Origin: an uncultured Pseudomonadota bacterium
GTDB taxonomy: Bacteria; Pseudomonadota; Alphaproteobacteria; RF32; CAG-239
Assembly: GCA_902788365.1 (NCBI GenBank)
Contig: CADAJN010000011.1
Location: 1-64,000, forward strand
Reading direction: 5' to 3'
DNA length: 64,000 nucleotides
The notes under the pieces were generated by a model that saw only the letters and a list, made by a program, of their open reading frames with translations, ran no database searches and was not told the DNA's origin. The position numbers and the translations under genes are program-made. Positions within the stretch are counted from its first letter, which is position 1. Every line of letters starts with the position of its first letter. Shown piece after piece: positions 17,030 to 29,497 of the stretch.

Positions 17030-17290
17030 ATGGATGAAAATATAAAAGAAAAAATGTCTTCTGATGCCCGGAAGGCCAATGATATAAAAAAGGAAGTTTC
17101 GTCGACCAAAAAATATTTTGCCGTTGAGGTTTGGGAAACGGCCAGAGAATGTTTTTGCGGCTGTTTGGGGCTTAAGTGGACATGGGAGATTTTAAACTCT
17201 TGGCACAAAGAGCAGGATCAAGATGAACCGGAAATATCGGAAAAGGTGCGTCGGAAAAGAAAGCGTCAAGAGCCGGATTATGACAGATAA
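17030..17290 (+). CDS. Small hypothetical protein
   Basis: An 86-residue protein of unknown function. The N-terminal third is Lys-rich and charged (IKEKMSSDARKANDIKKEVS), the centre has ECFCGCLGLKWTW, and the tail is strongly basic (VRRKRKRQEP). No signal peptide or clear transmembrane helix. Evidence that it is real: an AAGGAGA ribosome binding site 10 nt before the ATG, an upstream promoter and normal codon use. The rpsB promoter starts 17 nt after its stop. Confidence 0.6.
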   Translation: MDENIKEKMSSDARKANDIKKEVSSTKKYFAVEVWETARECFCGCLGLKWTWEILNSWHKEQDQDEPEISEKVRRKRKRQEPDYDR

Positions 17291-17306
17291 AAACTTAAAA
17301 AAATGC

Positions 17307-17334
17307 TTGCAATATGATGAAAATGTGATATAAA
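17307..17334 (+). promoter_or_regulatory. Promoter of rpsB
   Basis: TTGCAA, 16-nt spacer, TATAAA; start expected near 17341. Confidence 0.6.
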
Positions 17335-17340
17335 CACACG

Positions 17341-17486
17341 CGAAGTCGCAATGGGGCGGCTTTATAACTAACACACACGCAGATAGGCGTAAATCGGCAA
17401 AATGAAATTTGCTGCCGAGGTTTCGCTCCGGTGCTGTCAAAAGCCAGAATCTGCGGAGGTTTAACCGGAAAAAGGATATATAAAAA
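17341..17486 (+). promoter_or_regulatory. Long 5' leader of rpsB
   Basis: About 145 nt of untranslated leader with CGGCA/TGCCG and CCG...CGG pairings (around 17394-17432) and no reading frame. Ribosomal protein S2 represses its own operon through the leader in several bacteria, so a similar role is plausible here. This is inference; the leader does not match a motif I can name. Confidence 0.4.
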
Positions 17487-18311
17487 ATGACAATTCCTAC
17501 ATTTACATTACGTCAAATGGTTGAAGCAGGCGTTCATTTCGGCCACCACGCTCGTCGTTGGAACCCGCAAATGGCACCGTTTATTTATGGCAAAAAAGAT
17601 AATGTGCACATTATTGATTTGCAAAAAACTTATCCGATGCTCTATGCCGCACTGAACGAAGTGCGCGAAGTGGTGGCAAACGGCGGTAAAGTTTTGTTTG
17701 TGGCTACAAAACGTCAGGCGCAAGACATTATTAAAGAAAGCGCTACACGTTGCGGTCAATACTATGTGAACTATCGCTGGTTGGGCGGTATGCTCACCAA
17801 CTGGAAAACGGTTTACAAATCAATCACTCGTTTAAATAAATTAAACGAAATGGAAGAAAAAAACGCTTATGAAGGCTATACCAAAAAAGAAATTTTGAAC
17901 CTGAAAAAAGAACGCGAGAAATTGGCGATTGTTTTAGACGGTATTAAAGAAATGGGCGGTCAGCCGGATTTGCTGTTTGTGATTGATACACCGAAAGAAG
18001 CTTTGGCAATTAAAGAAGCCAAAAAGCTGAATATTCCGGTGGTTGGTATTGTTGATACCAATGCTAATCCGAACGAAGTTGATTTTCCGGTGCCGGGTAA
18101 CGATGACGCCATCAGAGCCATTCAATTTTATTGCGAATTGGTTTCCAGCGCCATTTTAGACGGTATGCAGGCTGAAATTGCCGCTAAGGGTTTGGAAGTA
18201 GCCGAAAATGAGGCTCCTGCCGCTGAAGCTGCGGTGGAAGAAAAAGCTGCGCCGAAAAAACGTGCGCCGCGCAAAACCAAAGCTGCAAAAGCCGAAGAAG
18301 CTGACGCTTAA
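17487..18311 (+). CDS. rpsB: 30S ribosomal protein S2
   Basis: Ribosomal protein S2, 274 residues. The family opening (TLRQMVEAGVHFGHHARRWNP), GKKDNVHIIDL, GGMLTNWKT, LPDLLFVIDT-like QPDLLFVIDTPKE and VDTNANPNEVDFPVPGNDDA are all present. The last 40 or so residues are an Ala/Lys/Glu-rich extension (AAPKKRAPRKTKAAKAEEADA), common in alphaproteobacterial S2. First gene of the rpsB-tsf pair; a hairpin lies between the two genes. Confidence 0.98.
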   Translation: MTIPTFTLRQMVEAGVHFGHHARRWNPQMAPFIYGKKDNVHIIDLQKTYPMLYAALNEVREVVANGGKVLFVATKRQAQDIIKESATRCGQYYVNYRWLGGMLTNWKTVYKSITRLNKLNEMEEKNAYEGYTKKEILNLKKEREKLAIVLDGIKEMGGQPDLLFVIDTPKEALAIKEAKKLNIPVVGIVDTNANPNEVDFPVPGNDDAIRAIQFYCELVSSAILDGMQAEIAAKGLEVAENEAPAAEAAVEEKAAPKKRAPRKTKAAKAEEADA

Positions 18312-18344
18312 CGGTAAATTGACGCTTAGCGTTTCATGAAATAC

Positions 18345-18384
18345 GGGCGCGGCACAACAGGAAATTTTTTGCCGCGCCTGTTTT
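18345..18384 (+). terminator. Hairpin between rpsB and tsf
   Basis: GGCGCGGCA pairs with TGCCGCGCC around a 15-nt loop, followed by TGTTTT. Probably a partial terminator that lowers tsf relative to rpsB. Confidence 0.6.
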
Positions 18385-18426
18385 GGAATAAAATCACATT
18401 ATATATAATAAAAAGGAATTAAAATT

Positions 18427-19350
18427 ATGGCAGAAATTACAGCCGCTATGGTAAAAGAATTAAGAGAAACAACCGGTGCCGGTATGCTGGATTGCAAAAA
18501 GGCTTTGGTTGAAGCTAACGGTAATATGGATGAGGCCGTTGACTGGCTGCGTAAAAAAGGTTTGGCTTCGGCGGCGAAAAAGTCCAGCCGTATTGCCGCT
18601 GAAGGTTTGGTTGCCGTGAAAGTTGAAGGCAATCAGGGTGCCGTGGTTGAAGTGAACTCGGAAACCGACTTTGTGGCAAAGAACGATATTTTCCAAGCTT
18701 ATGTTGAAGATGCCGCAACCGTGGCATTGGCAACAAACGGCGATGTGGAAGCTATGAAAAATCATAAAGATGCCGACGGCAAAACTTTTGGCGAGCGCTT
18801 AACCGATATGATTGCCCGTATTGGCGAAAATATGAATTTGCGTCGTGCCAAAGTGGTTAAGGTAAACAATGGTTTGGTTTGCTCGTATGTGCATAATGTG
18901 GCTCGTGACGGTTTAGGTAAAATTGGCGTTTTGGTGGCGTTGGAATCGGCCGGCGACAAAGCCAAGTTAGCTGATTTGGGCAAGCACATTGCCATGCACA
19001 TTGCGGCAACCGCACCAATTGCATTAAATATTGCCGGCGTGCCGAGTGAAGCCGTGGAACATGAAAAGAGCATTTTTGCCGAACAAGCTGCTGCTTCCGG
19101 CAAACCGGCTAACATTATTGAAAAGATGATTGAAGGCCGTATTCGCAAGTTCTATGAAGAAGTGGTTTTGGAAGAACAGGCTTTCATTATGGATCCGGAC
19201 AAGAAAGTTAAGGCTGTTGTGGCTGATGCCGCCAAAGATTTGGGTGCAGACATTAAGCTTGCCGATTATGCTTTCTTTAAATTGGGTGATGGCTTGCAAA
19301 AGAAAGAAGAGGATTTTGCGGCTGAAGTTAATGCGCAATTAAAGAAATAA
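18427..19350 (+). CDS. tsf: Elongation factor Ts
   Basis: EF-Ts, 307 residues, the nucleotide exchange factor for EF-Tu. The N-terminal UBA-like domain carries the hallmark VKELRETTGAGMLDCKKAL, then WLRKKGLASAAKKSSRIAAEG, the core motif EVNSETDFVAKND and the HIAMHIAATAP segment of the dimerisation domain. A ribosome binding site AAAAGGAATT precedes the ATG. It follows rpsB as usual. Confidence 0.98.
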   Translation: MAEITAAMVKELRETTGAGMLDCKKALVEANGNMDEAVDWLRKKGLASAAKKSSRIAAEGLVAVKVEGNQGAVVEVNSETDFVAKNDIFQAYVEDAATVALATNGDVEAMKNHKDADGKTFGERLTDMIARIGENMNLRRAKVVKVNNGLVCSYVHNVARDGLGKIGVLVALESAGDKAKLADLGKHIAMHIAATAPIALNIAGVPSEAVEHEKSIFAEQAAASGKPANIIEKMIEGRIRKFYEEVVLEEQAFIMDPDKKVKAVVADAAKDLGADIKLADYAFFKLGDGLQKKEEDFAAEVNAQLKK

Positions 19351-19371
19351 TTAATCTTTATGGATTATAGT

Positions 19372-19410
19372 AAAGGCACTTCTTTGGCAATCAGAGAAGT
19401 GTCTTTAATA
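19372..19410 (+). terminator. Intrinsic terminator of tsf
   Basis: AAAGGCACTTCT pairs with AGAAGTGTCTTT (12 bp, one G-U), followed by a short AATATTT tail. Confidence 0.7.
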
Positions 19411-19429
19411 TTTAAAAGTCAGGTAGATT

Positions 19430-19975
19430 ATGAACGAAGTGCAACAAAAAGAGAAAAAACACATATTGACAAGTTGGCAACAAGTTTTGTGCCACTGTTT
19501 TAATTTTAGTGGTCGGCTGAGTCATTTTGATTTTTGGGCAACGATGTTTGTGAATTTTTTGCTGTTTTTGGCTATGCTTAGCATTGTAAAATATTTTGCA
19601 CTGAATCGCCTGTTTTTATATGCTGCTTTAGTGTGCTTTTTATTGCCGTTTTTGCTGATGTCGGTGCGCCGACTGCATGATAGTGACTTTTGCGGGCACT
19701 GGGTTTGGCCGATGTTGGTTTTGTTAGGACTGACCATTGCCGATTGGGAATATGGCTTTTTTAATGTGGACATTATGATGTTTTTACTGCTTTCTTACGG
19801 CACCTATTTTTTGTGGATGCTGGGGCTGGAAGGTAATAAGTTTGGCAACAAATACGGGCCGTATGTGATGGAGAGAAACGGCGGCAAAACCAAAGCCACG
19901 TTGCAACACATTATTGCCGGCTTTATGGTTGGCACATGGATGGCGTTTTTCTTTTATTTGTTTATCACGAAATAA
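19430..19975 (+). CDS. DUF805 family membrane protein
   Basis: A 181-residue inner-membrane protein with four or five hydrophobic helices. The family features are visible: FNFSGRLSHFDFW at residues 23-36, VRRLHDSDFCGHW after the third helix, and the C-terminal GLEGNKFGNKYGP. DUF805 proteins (such as E. coli YhaH) have no established function. The ATG lies after a weak AGGTAGAT site. It is a single gene between the tsf terminator and a repeat cluster. Confidence 0.8.
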   Translation: MNEVQQKEKKHILTSWQQVLCHCFNFSGRLSHFDFWATMFVNFLLFLAMLSIVKYFALNRLFLYAALVCFLLPFLLMSVRRLHDSDFCGHWVWPMLVLLGLTIADWEYGFFNVDIMMFLLLSYGTYFLWMLGLEGNKFGNKYGPYVMERNGGKTKATLQHIIAGFMVGTWMAFFFYLFITK

Positions 19976-20027
19976 TGAGCTTTTTAATGAAGTTTTGCCC
20001 GCGTATGATGACTGTTTATATGTTGCC

Positions 20028-20265
20028 GCACTAAAGTGCGGAGATGCCTTCGTCGCCTTTTCAAGGCTCCTCTGCATGACAGGGAAAGAGAAAATGCGGA
20101 GATGCCTTCGTCGCTACGCTCCTCTGCATGACATACTCTTTGTCATTGTGAGGAGTGCGAAGCACGACGTAACAATCTTCGGACGTAAGTCCGATAATTA
20201 GCACATTTACCGCACTAAAGTGCGGGGATGCTTTCGTCAGCCTTAAAAGGCTTCCTCTGCATGAC
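20028..20265. repeat. Cluster of palindromic intergenic repeats
   Basis: Three copies of the GATGC(C/T)TTCGTC...CTCTGCATGACA repeat (about 20038, 20096 and 20222), each led by a (GC)ACTAAAGTGCGG-type palindrome in at least two cases. Between the second and third is TCATTGTGAGGAGTGCGAAG, which resembles the widespread TCATTGCGAGGAGC class of bacterial intergenic repeats. Confidence 0.8.
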
Positions 20266-20322
20266 AGGGAAAGAGAAAATTTCTCAGAATGATATAAAAA
20301 TAACTTATTATTTCAAAATATA

Positions 20323-20351
20323 TTGACAAAAAATAAAAAATCATCTATATT
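20323..20351 (+). promoter_or_regulatory. Strong promoter upstream of a membrane protein gene
   Basis: TTGACA, 17-nt spacer, TATATT. The leader to the ATG at 20495 would be about 135 nt; I see no fold in it. Confidence 0.6.
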
Positions 20352-20494
20352 AAAAATAGTTTGATTTATTGATTGTGTTTTAAGTATTTTGCAAATTACT
20401 TATAGTTGTTGGCAGCGGCTGATAATGAAACACACAGAGTAAATTAGACAAAGAGTTAATTTTTTAATTGTTTAATTTTTTCATTACAAAGAGT

Positions 20495-21097
20495 ATGAAG
20501 AATTTTTTCAAGTGTGTAATTCTCGGTTTCATTGCCGCAATCGTTCCCGTGTGCTTAACCATCTGGATGCTGACCATTCTGCCTGACCAAGCAGTTTCCA
20601 TCATTGGCGGTGTTGTTCTCTGCCTGATGGCGTGTTCAACTGTCTACTGGTTCATGAGTTCCGGCAACGGACCATGCTACAATGACGAGGATTCATTCTG
20701 GATGTCATTGTTCATCAACGCTGGTGTCGGACTGGTGTTCAACATAGGTGTGGCACTCTACGGCTGGTTTGGTATGGGTTCTGCAACATTCAGTCAGTTT
20801 CCGTATGCCTTTGCGCCAGTTCTCTTATCGGTTGCTTATGCCTGTCTGCTCGGAGCCATTGTGTTCGGTATGAGATTAAAATACAGCGGACACAATATGA
20901 CCGGCACGGAAAAGGGCTTATCTTGGTCGCTGATTGGCGTTCTGGCTTTCTTTATGCTTGGCATGCTGGAGGAGGTCGGTAGTCGTTATTTCGGACTTGA
21001 TATCCCTGGATGGCTCAAGACTACGATTATCAGCGCAGGCGTGTTCAGCATTATCTGCATGATGTTTTGTGCAGGTAAGTTGATTTGTAAGAAGTAA
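20495..21097 (+). CDS. Membrane protein of unknown function, atypical codon use
   Basis: About 200 residues from the ATG at 20495 (MKNFFKCVILGF); the frame is open a little further upstream but only to a TTG. Six hydrophobic helices are visible, so it is an integral membrane protein. No family recognised. Codon choice (frequent ATC, TTC, GTC, GGA) differs from the ATT/TTT/GCC-heavy neighbours, and there is no strong Shine-Dalgarno site. Together with its position between two repeat clusters this suggests acquisition from another phylum, perhaps Bacteroidota; that is inference. Confidence 0.7.
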   Translation: MKNFFKCVILGFIAAIVPVCLTIWMLTILPDQAVSIIGGVVLCLMACSTVYWFMSSGNGPCYNDEDSFWMSLFINAGVGLVFNIGVALYGWFGMGSATFSQFPYAFAPVLLSVAYACLLGAIVFGMRLKYSGHNMTGTEKGLSWSLIGVLAFFMLGMLEEVGSRYFGLDIPGWLKTTIISAGVFSIICMMFCAGKLICKK

Positions 21098-21116
21098 GTG
21101 CCAACAACAATTAAAA

Positions 21117-21157
21117 GAAACCTGTCCTTCGTCTGAGGACAGGTTTTCGCTTTTTTA
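21117..21157 (+). terminator. Intrinsic terminator
   Basis: AACCTGTCCT pairs with AGGACAGGTT, followed by TTCGCTTTTTT. Confidence 0.8.
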
Positions 21158-21224
21158 AATGCTTTTTGTATGTGCTTATAACAACCTCTGCTTAAAATAA
21201 TTTGCACTGCGTAAGCAGCAGCGA

Positions 21225-21400
21225 AGCTTCTGATGCCTAATCCGCGCAAAGCGCGGAGGCATGACTTGTTTATATATATTACCGCACTAAAGTGCGAGGA
21301 TGCCTTCGTCAGCCTTAAAAGGCTTCCTCTGCATGACAAGAGGAAGGGAAAGTGCGGGGATGCCTTCGTCAGCCTTAAAAGGCTTCCTCTGCATGACTAT
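21225..21400. repeat. Palindromic intergenic repeats upstream of gyrB
   Basis: Two copies with the centre CAGCCTTAAAAGGCTTCCTC (about 21293-21338 and 21355-21397) preceded by GCACTAAAGTGC, plus a TCCGCGCAAAGCGCGGA palindrome near 21240. No gene in 21158-21453. Confidence 0.75.
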
Positions 21401-21453
21401 AAAAATACGTTACATAAAGGCGAAATAATCCGTTGATAAATTTGATTTTGTGC

Positions 21454-23962
<2,509 letters not shown>

Positions 23963-23983
23963 TTGCTCTTATGCTTCTAAAAA

Positions 23984-24020
23984 ACGAAAACCTCTCTGCC
24001 GCAATGCAAAGAGGTTTTTG
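23984..24020. terminator. Bidirectional terminator between gyrB and the convergent gene
   Basis: AAAACCTCTCTGC pairs with GCAAAGAGGTTTT (one mismatch), with A on the left and T on the right, so it can serve gyrB and the minus-strand gene at 24024. Confidence 0.8.
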
Positions 24021-24023
24021 TTT

Positions 24024-24311
24024 TTACCAGAACAGCCAGTTCCACAGCCGCTTAAATGGGGTGTTGTGAACAATGTTGCCGATATCTTCACTATCGTATG
24101 AAACAAACATTTCATCGCCGGGGCGCACGGTGAGCAACCGGTCAAAATGCGGATCGCCCTCAGATGCTTCCACGGGAAAAATGATGTTTTTGCCGCGGTA
24201 ACGAACATGCACACGAACTGAAATCGGCTTGCTGTTTACTTTTGTAATTTCAATAGGGTGGCTTTCCACCATGGCGCGTTTTAAAAGAGCACCAGCTTCC
24301 ATTTCACTCAT
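24024..24311 (-). CDS. Small hypothetical protein
   Basis: A 95-residue protein without a recognised domain. It looks beta-rich (ISVRVHVRYRGKNIIFPVEA, VRPGDEMFVSYD) and ends in FKRLWNWLFW. No signal peptide. The ATG at 24311 has only a weak upstream site; Met4 is an alternative. It ends at the shared terminator with gyrB. Confidence 0.55.
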   Translation of the reverse strand: MSEMEAGALLKRAMVESHPIEITKVNSKPISVRVHVRYRGKNIIFPVEASEGDPHFDRLLTVRPGDEMFVSYDSEDIGNIVHNTPFKRLWNWLFW

Positions 24312-24395
24312 AATGATTTAACTTTAAGTTCCACAATAATGTTTTATTGCGGGCAATATATCATAGTGTATGGAATTTGCAACAAAAAATATTGC

Positions 24396-24424
24396 TTGCC
24401 AAGCGCAGTTAAATAAACTATAAC
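24396..24424 (+). promoter_or_regulatory. Promoter of ychF
   Basis: TTGCCA, 17-nt spacer, TATAAC, 34 nt before the start codon. Confidence 0.65.
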
Positions 24425-24458
24425 AAAGCCAATTTGAATTTTTACGGAGTATTTAAAG

Positions 24459-25568
24459 ATGGGATTTAATTGCGGCATTGTCGGGTTACCGAATGTGGGA
24501 AAATCAACGTTATTTAATGCGTTAACGCAGACCATTGCGGCGCAGGCGGCCAACTTTCCGTTTTGCACGATTGAGCCGAATACCGGTCGTGTGGCGGTGC
24601 CGGATAAACGCTTAGATAAGCTGGTGGAGATGGTTCAGCCGAAAAATGTGGTGCCGACACAGCTGGAATTTGTGGATATTGCAGGTCTTGTTAAAGGCGC
24701 ATCAAAGGGCGAAGGGCTTGGTAACCAGTTTTTGGCCAACATCAGAGAAACCGACGCGATTATCCATGTTTTGCGCTGTTTTGAAGATGACAATATTACC
24801 CATGTGGAAGGCAGTGTGGATCCGGTGCGTGATGCCGATATCGTGAAAACAGAGTTGATGATTGCTGATTTGGAAAGCCTGACCAAGCGTTTTGATCAAT
24901 GGCAGAAAAAAGCTCGCGCCGGCGATAAAGAAGCGGCGGTTTTTGCCCGTGTGACCGAGCCGATTATTGCGGCACTGCAACAAGGCAAACCAGCCATTAC
25001 CGCGGCACCGGATAAAGCCGACAAAGAAGCATATAAGGCTTATAAAATGCTGCAACTGCTGACATCTAAGCCGGTGTTGTATGTGTGTAATGTTGACGAG
25101 GATTCGGCGGCAACCGGTAACGACTTTTCGCGCGCGGTGGCAAAAATGGCTGCTGAAGAAGGGGCGCAAAGCGTAGTCATTTCGGCTGAGATTGAATCGG
25201 AAGTGGCACAACTGGAATCAGAAGAAGAAAAGAAAGAGTTTTTGCAAACACTCGGCTTGGAAGAAACCGGTTTGGCAAAAATTATTCATGCCGGATATAA
25301 TTTGCTCGGTTTGCAAACGTATTTTACCGCCGGCCCGAAAGAAGTGCGGGCGTGGACGTTTATAAAAGGCATGAAAGCGCCGCAATGCGCCGGTATTATT
25401 CACTCGGATTTTGAGCGCGGATTTATTCGTGCCGAAACCATTTCGTATGATGATTATGTGAAATTTGGCGGCGAACAGGGCTGTAAAGATGCCGGCAAAA
25501 TGCGCTCAGAAGGCAAAGATTATGAAGTGCAGGACGGCGATTTGATGAATTTCTTATTCAATGTATAA
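24459..25568 (+). CDS. ychF: Redox-regulated ATPase YchF (Obg family)
   Basis: A universally conserved Obg-family P-loop NTPase of 369 residues that prefers ATP and associates with ribosomes. N-terminal [18 protein letters not shown] is the P-loop, G2-G3 region [25 protein letters not shown], and YVCNVDED stands where GTPases have NKxD, which fits its ATP preference. The C-terminal TGS-like domain has [27 protein letters not shown] and ends in [10 protein letters not shown]. The start has a GGAG site. Confidence 0.97.
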   Translation: MGFNCGIVGLPNVGKSTLFNALTQTIAAQAANFPFCTIEPNTGRVAVPDKRLDKLVEMVQPKNVVPTQLEFVDIAGLVKGASKGEGLGNQFLANIRETDAIIHVLRCFEDDNITHVEGSVDPVRDADIVKTELMIADLESLTKRFDQWQKKARAGDKEAAVFARVTEPIIAALQQGKPAITAAPDKADKEAYKAYKMLQLLTSKPVLYVCNVDEDSAATGNDFSRAVAKMAAEEGAQSVVISAEIESEVAQLESEEEKKEFLQTLGLEETGLAKIIHAGYNLLGLQTYFTAGPKEVRAWTFIKGMKAPQCAGIIHSDFERGFIRAETISYDDYVKFGGEQGCKDAGKMRSEGKDYEVQDGDLMNFLFNV

Positions 25569-25586
25569 TACGTCAATTTAAAAAGC

Positions 25587-25622
25587 GAAAAGACCATCTG
25601 TAAAAACAGGTGGTCTTTTTGT
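25587..25622. terminator. Terminator between ychF and a convergent gene
   Basis: AAGACCATCTGT pairs with ACAGGTGGTCTT (one G-U) flanked by A and T runs, usable from both sides. Confidence 0.8.
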
Positions 25623-25623
25623 T

Positions 25624-26415
25624 TTAGCCCATGAAGATGTTAAACATTTTGGAACGCACTGCCTGCGGATCTTCATCTAAGTAAGGTGCACATTCTTTAC
25701 GCCAAACGGTCCAATCAAAGCAACCGTTATCATCAACCGGATAAGGTGGGTCGTAATCGTTGACAGGTAAGGCCGCGCGCACAAAGCACTCGTATTTTAC
25801 GGTGGAACTCCACTCTTCAACCACGCCGCGCTTAAAATCAATCGCCTGATGATATTCCTGCATTTCTCCGCCAATTTCATCGTCACGGCAGATAAAGCAT
25901 TTTTCGCCCCACTTGATACCGCAACACATTTCATGCATTGCAAGCAAATCAATGGTGGTATCAAAGGCATCTTTATACATATACGCCTGCTGCATTTGGT
26001 TGAGAGTCGGCACGAACGGGTCGCGCGCATAAACGCTTTCAGATGCCAAGATACGTGTTACCACATTTTTGTGCGGCGGATACAATCTGTTACGCAAACA
26101 TGTCAGTTCACTGTTCACGCTGATAAAACCCATTTGCAGCATATTGCCGCCACAATTTCGCCCCAGAAGCCGAATATCCAGACACATATCACCGACCATG
26201 ATGCCAAACACCTGCTCTTTGTGATTGAGGTCTAAAAACGGCAGGCGCACCAGTCGGTTGTCCTTTCCCAGATAACCCAACGGTAACGGGGTGGGTAACC
26301 AATTTTCAAGCCTGAGCGGTAACTTTGGGGATTGCTTTTCAAGCCACAGTGCATAGCAAAGCGCATCTTTTTGCGAAACGCCGTAATCGCGCAAACTTTC
26401 AAATAAATCGTTCAT
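25624..26415 (-). CDS. Hypothetical protein
   Basis: A 263-residue protein that I do not recognise. No signal peptide or membrane helix. Several Cys are scattered (AMHEMCCGIKWGEKCFICRDDE near residues 160-180), so a metal site is conceivable. The N-terminus (SLRDYGVSQKDALCYALWLEKQSP) looks helical and the rest mixed. Start by position only: upstream bases give no strong ribosome binding site. It is a single gene between the ychF terminator and a repeat cluster. Confidence 0.65.
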   Translation of the reverse strand: MNDLFESLRDYGVSQKDALCYALWLEKQSPKLPLRLENWLPTPLPLGYLGKDNRLVRLPFLDLNHKEQVFGIMVGDMCLDIRLLGRNCGGNMLQMGFISVNSELTCLRNRLYPPHKNVVTRILASESVYARDPFVPTLNQMQQAYMYKDAFDTTIDLLAMHEMCCGIKWGEKCFICRDDEIGGEMQEYHQAIDFKRGVVEEWSSTVKYECFVRAALPVNDYDPPYPVDDNGCFDWTVWRKECAPYLDEDPQAVRSKMFNIFMG

Positions 26416-26535
26416 AATTTAACAGAATTAGAGGGTAAATAATAGAAAAAAACTGCAAGTAAAATAGCAAATTCAAACAAGTGTGTCAAGAAGTGTTTTG
26501 AAGTGCCGAAACGGGTTAGGGGGCGAGTGGTTTAT

Positions 26536-26745
26536 AAGAATCAGAAGCCCCCTTGACGGTGCAGAGCACCGAGGGGTGACATTTATGGCGCTGGCGCGCG
26601 CCATGGTATATTGGAGGAGGTTGTCGCACTAAAGTGCGAAGATGCCTTCGTCGCCTTTTTCAAGGCTCCTCTGCATGACAGAGGAAAGAGAAAGTGCGAA
26701 GATGCCTTCGTCGCCTTTTTCAAGGCTCCTCTGCATGACAAGAAA
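26536..26745. repeat. Palindromic intergenic repeats upstream of ligA
   Basis: Two near-identical copies of GTGCGAAGATGCCTTCGTCG...GGCTCCTCTGCATGACA at about 26634 and 26696, led by GCACTAAAGTGC. A degenerate CCCCTTGACGGTGCAGAGCACCGAGGGGTGAC element and an ATGGCGC/GCGCCAT palindrome precede them. No gene in 26416-26825. Confidence 0.8.
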
Positions 26746-26809
26746 AGAGAAAGAATGACGAGAAAAAACAATACTTTTCTTTAATAGAGATAAATATTTT
26801 TATGCGTAA

Positions 26810-28963
<2,154 letters not shown>

Positions 28964-28967
28964 AAAA

Positions 28968-29195
28968 TTATTCCAATACAATTTTCATATTCACGCCATA
29001 AAATTTTAAGAGTTTACGCGCATATCCGTATTGAAGATAGCGACCTAATTCCAGACCTTCTATAATTTTTGCCGGAATACCGCTTTGTTTTTCGGCTTGA
29101 GCCAATAGAAGATGCTTTGCGCGTCTGAGGCGCCATAATTCTTCACCCAGTTGCCGGATTGATTCATTGTCCATCAAATATACATGATTATTCAT
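28968..29195 (-). CDS. Small XRE-like helix-turn-helix protein
   Basis: A 75-residue protein. Residues 12-70 look like a Cro/XRE helix-turn-helix: LRRAKHLLLAQAEKQSGIPA (helices 1-2), KIIEGLELGR (recognition helix and turn), YARKLLKFYGV (last helix). It is probably a DNA-binding regulator, and small XRE proteins are common antitoxins or immunity regulators. The stop lies 4 nt from the ligA stop (convergent). The ribosome binding site AAAAGGGAG is perfectly complementary to a segment of the RNA encoded just upstream (29316-29329), so its translation may be controlled by that RNA. The first in-frame ATG is used. Confidence 0.65.
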   Translation of the reverse strand: MNNHVYLMDNESIRQLGEELWRLRRAKHLLLAQAEKQSGIPAKIIEGLELGRYLQYGYARKLLKFYGVNMKIVLE

Positions 29196-29225
29196 CGTTA
29201 TAAACTCCCTTTTTTATTATTAACA

Positions 29226-29377
29226 ATAAAAAACCACCTTAAATCTCTTCAAGGTGGGGAGTTCGTAACTGCTAACAGACAGTCCGGCATATTCAATATA
29301 TTTTGCCGGCTCCCCAAAAGGGAGTCTATTTTCTGTTAGAGGAGCTACGATACTCCGCCGGCAATCTCTTGTCGGCA
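29226..29377 (-). ncRNA. Structured RNA C with anti-Shine-Dalgarno segment
   Basis: An approximately 150-nt minus-strand RNA between a promoter at 29384-29412 and a strong terminator (CCACCTT/AAGGTGG, then TTTTTT). Order: 5' hairpin CTCTGCCG/CGGCGGAG; closing helix GGAGT, CGTAGC, CTAACAGA pairing with TCTGTTAG, GTTACG, ACTCC; inner hairpins CTCCC-TTTT-GGGGAG and GCCGGCA/TGCCGG; terminator. The inner hairpin segment AUAGACUCCCUUUU can pair over 14 nt (one G-U) with AAAAGGGAGUUUAU, which is the ribosome binding site of the HTH gene just downstream. It is probably a regulator of that gene, as a separate sRNA or as an attenuating leader. Confidence 0.7.
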
Positions 29378-29383
29378 GAGAGT

Positions 29384-29412
29384 ATTTTACTTAAACAGAG
29401 TTTAAAAAGCAA
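29384..29412 (-). promoter_or_regulatory. Promoter of structured RNA C
   Basis: Minus-strand TTGCTT, 17-nt spacer, TAAAAT; divergent from the promoter at 29434. Confidence 0.65.
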
Positions 29413-29433
29413 GAATTTTTTGAGGAGCTAACC

Positions 29434-29462
29434 TTGACAAACTTGATTAAAATGAGTATAAT
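29434..29462 (+). promoter_or_regulatory. Perfect consensus sigma-70 promoter
   Basis: TTGACA, 17-nt spacer, TATAAT. It is the only full consensus promoter I see in the window and drives the 290-residue gene at 29498. Confidence 0.85.
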
Positions 29463-29497
29463 GGTCGATTGTAAATATTATAATTTAAAAAATTTTT

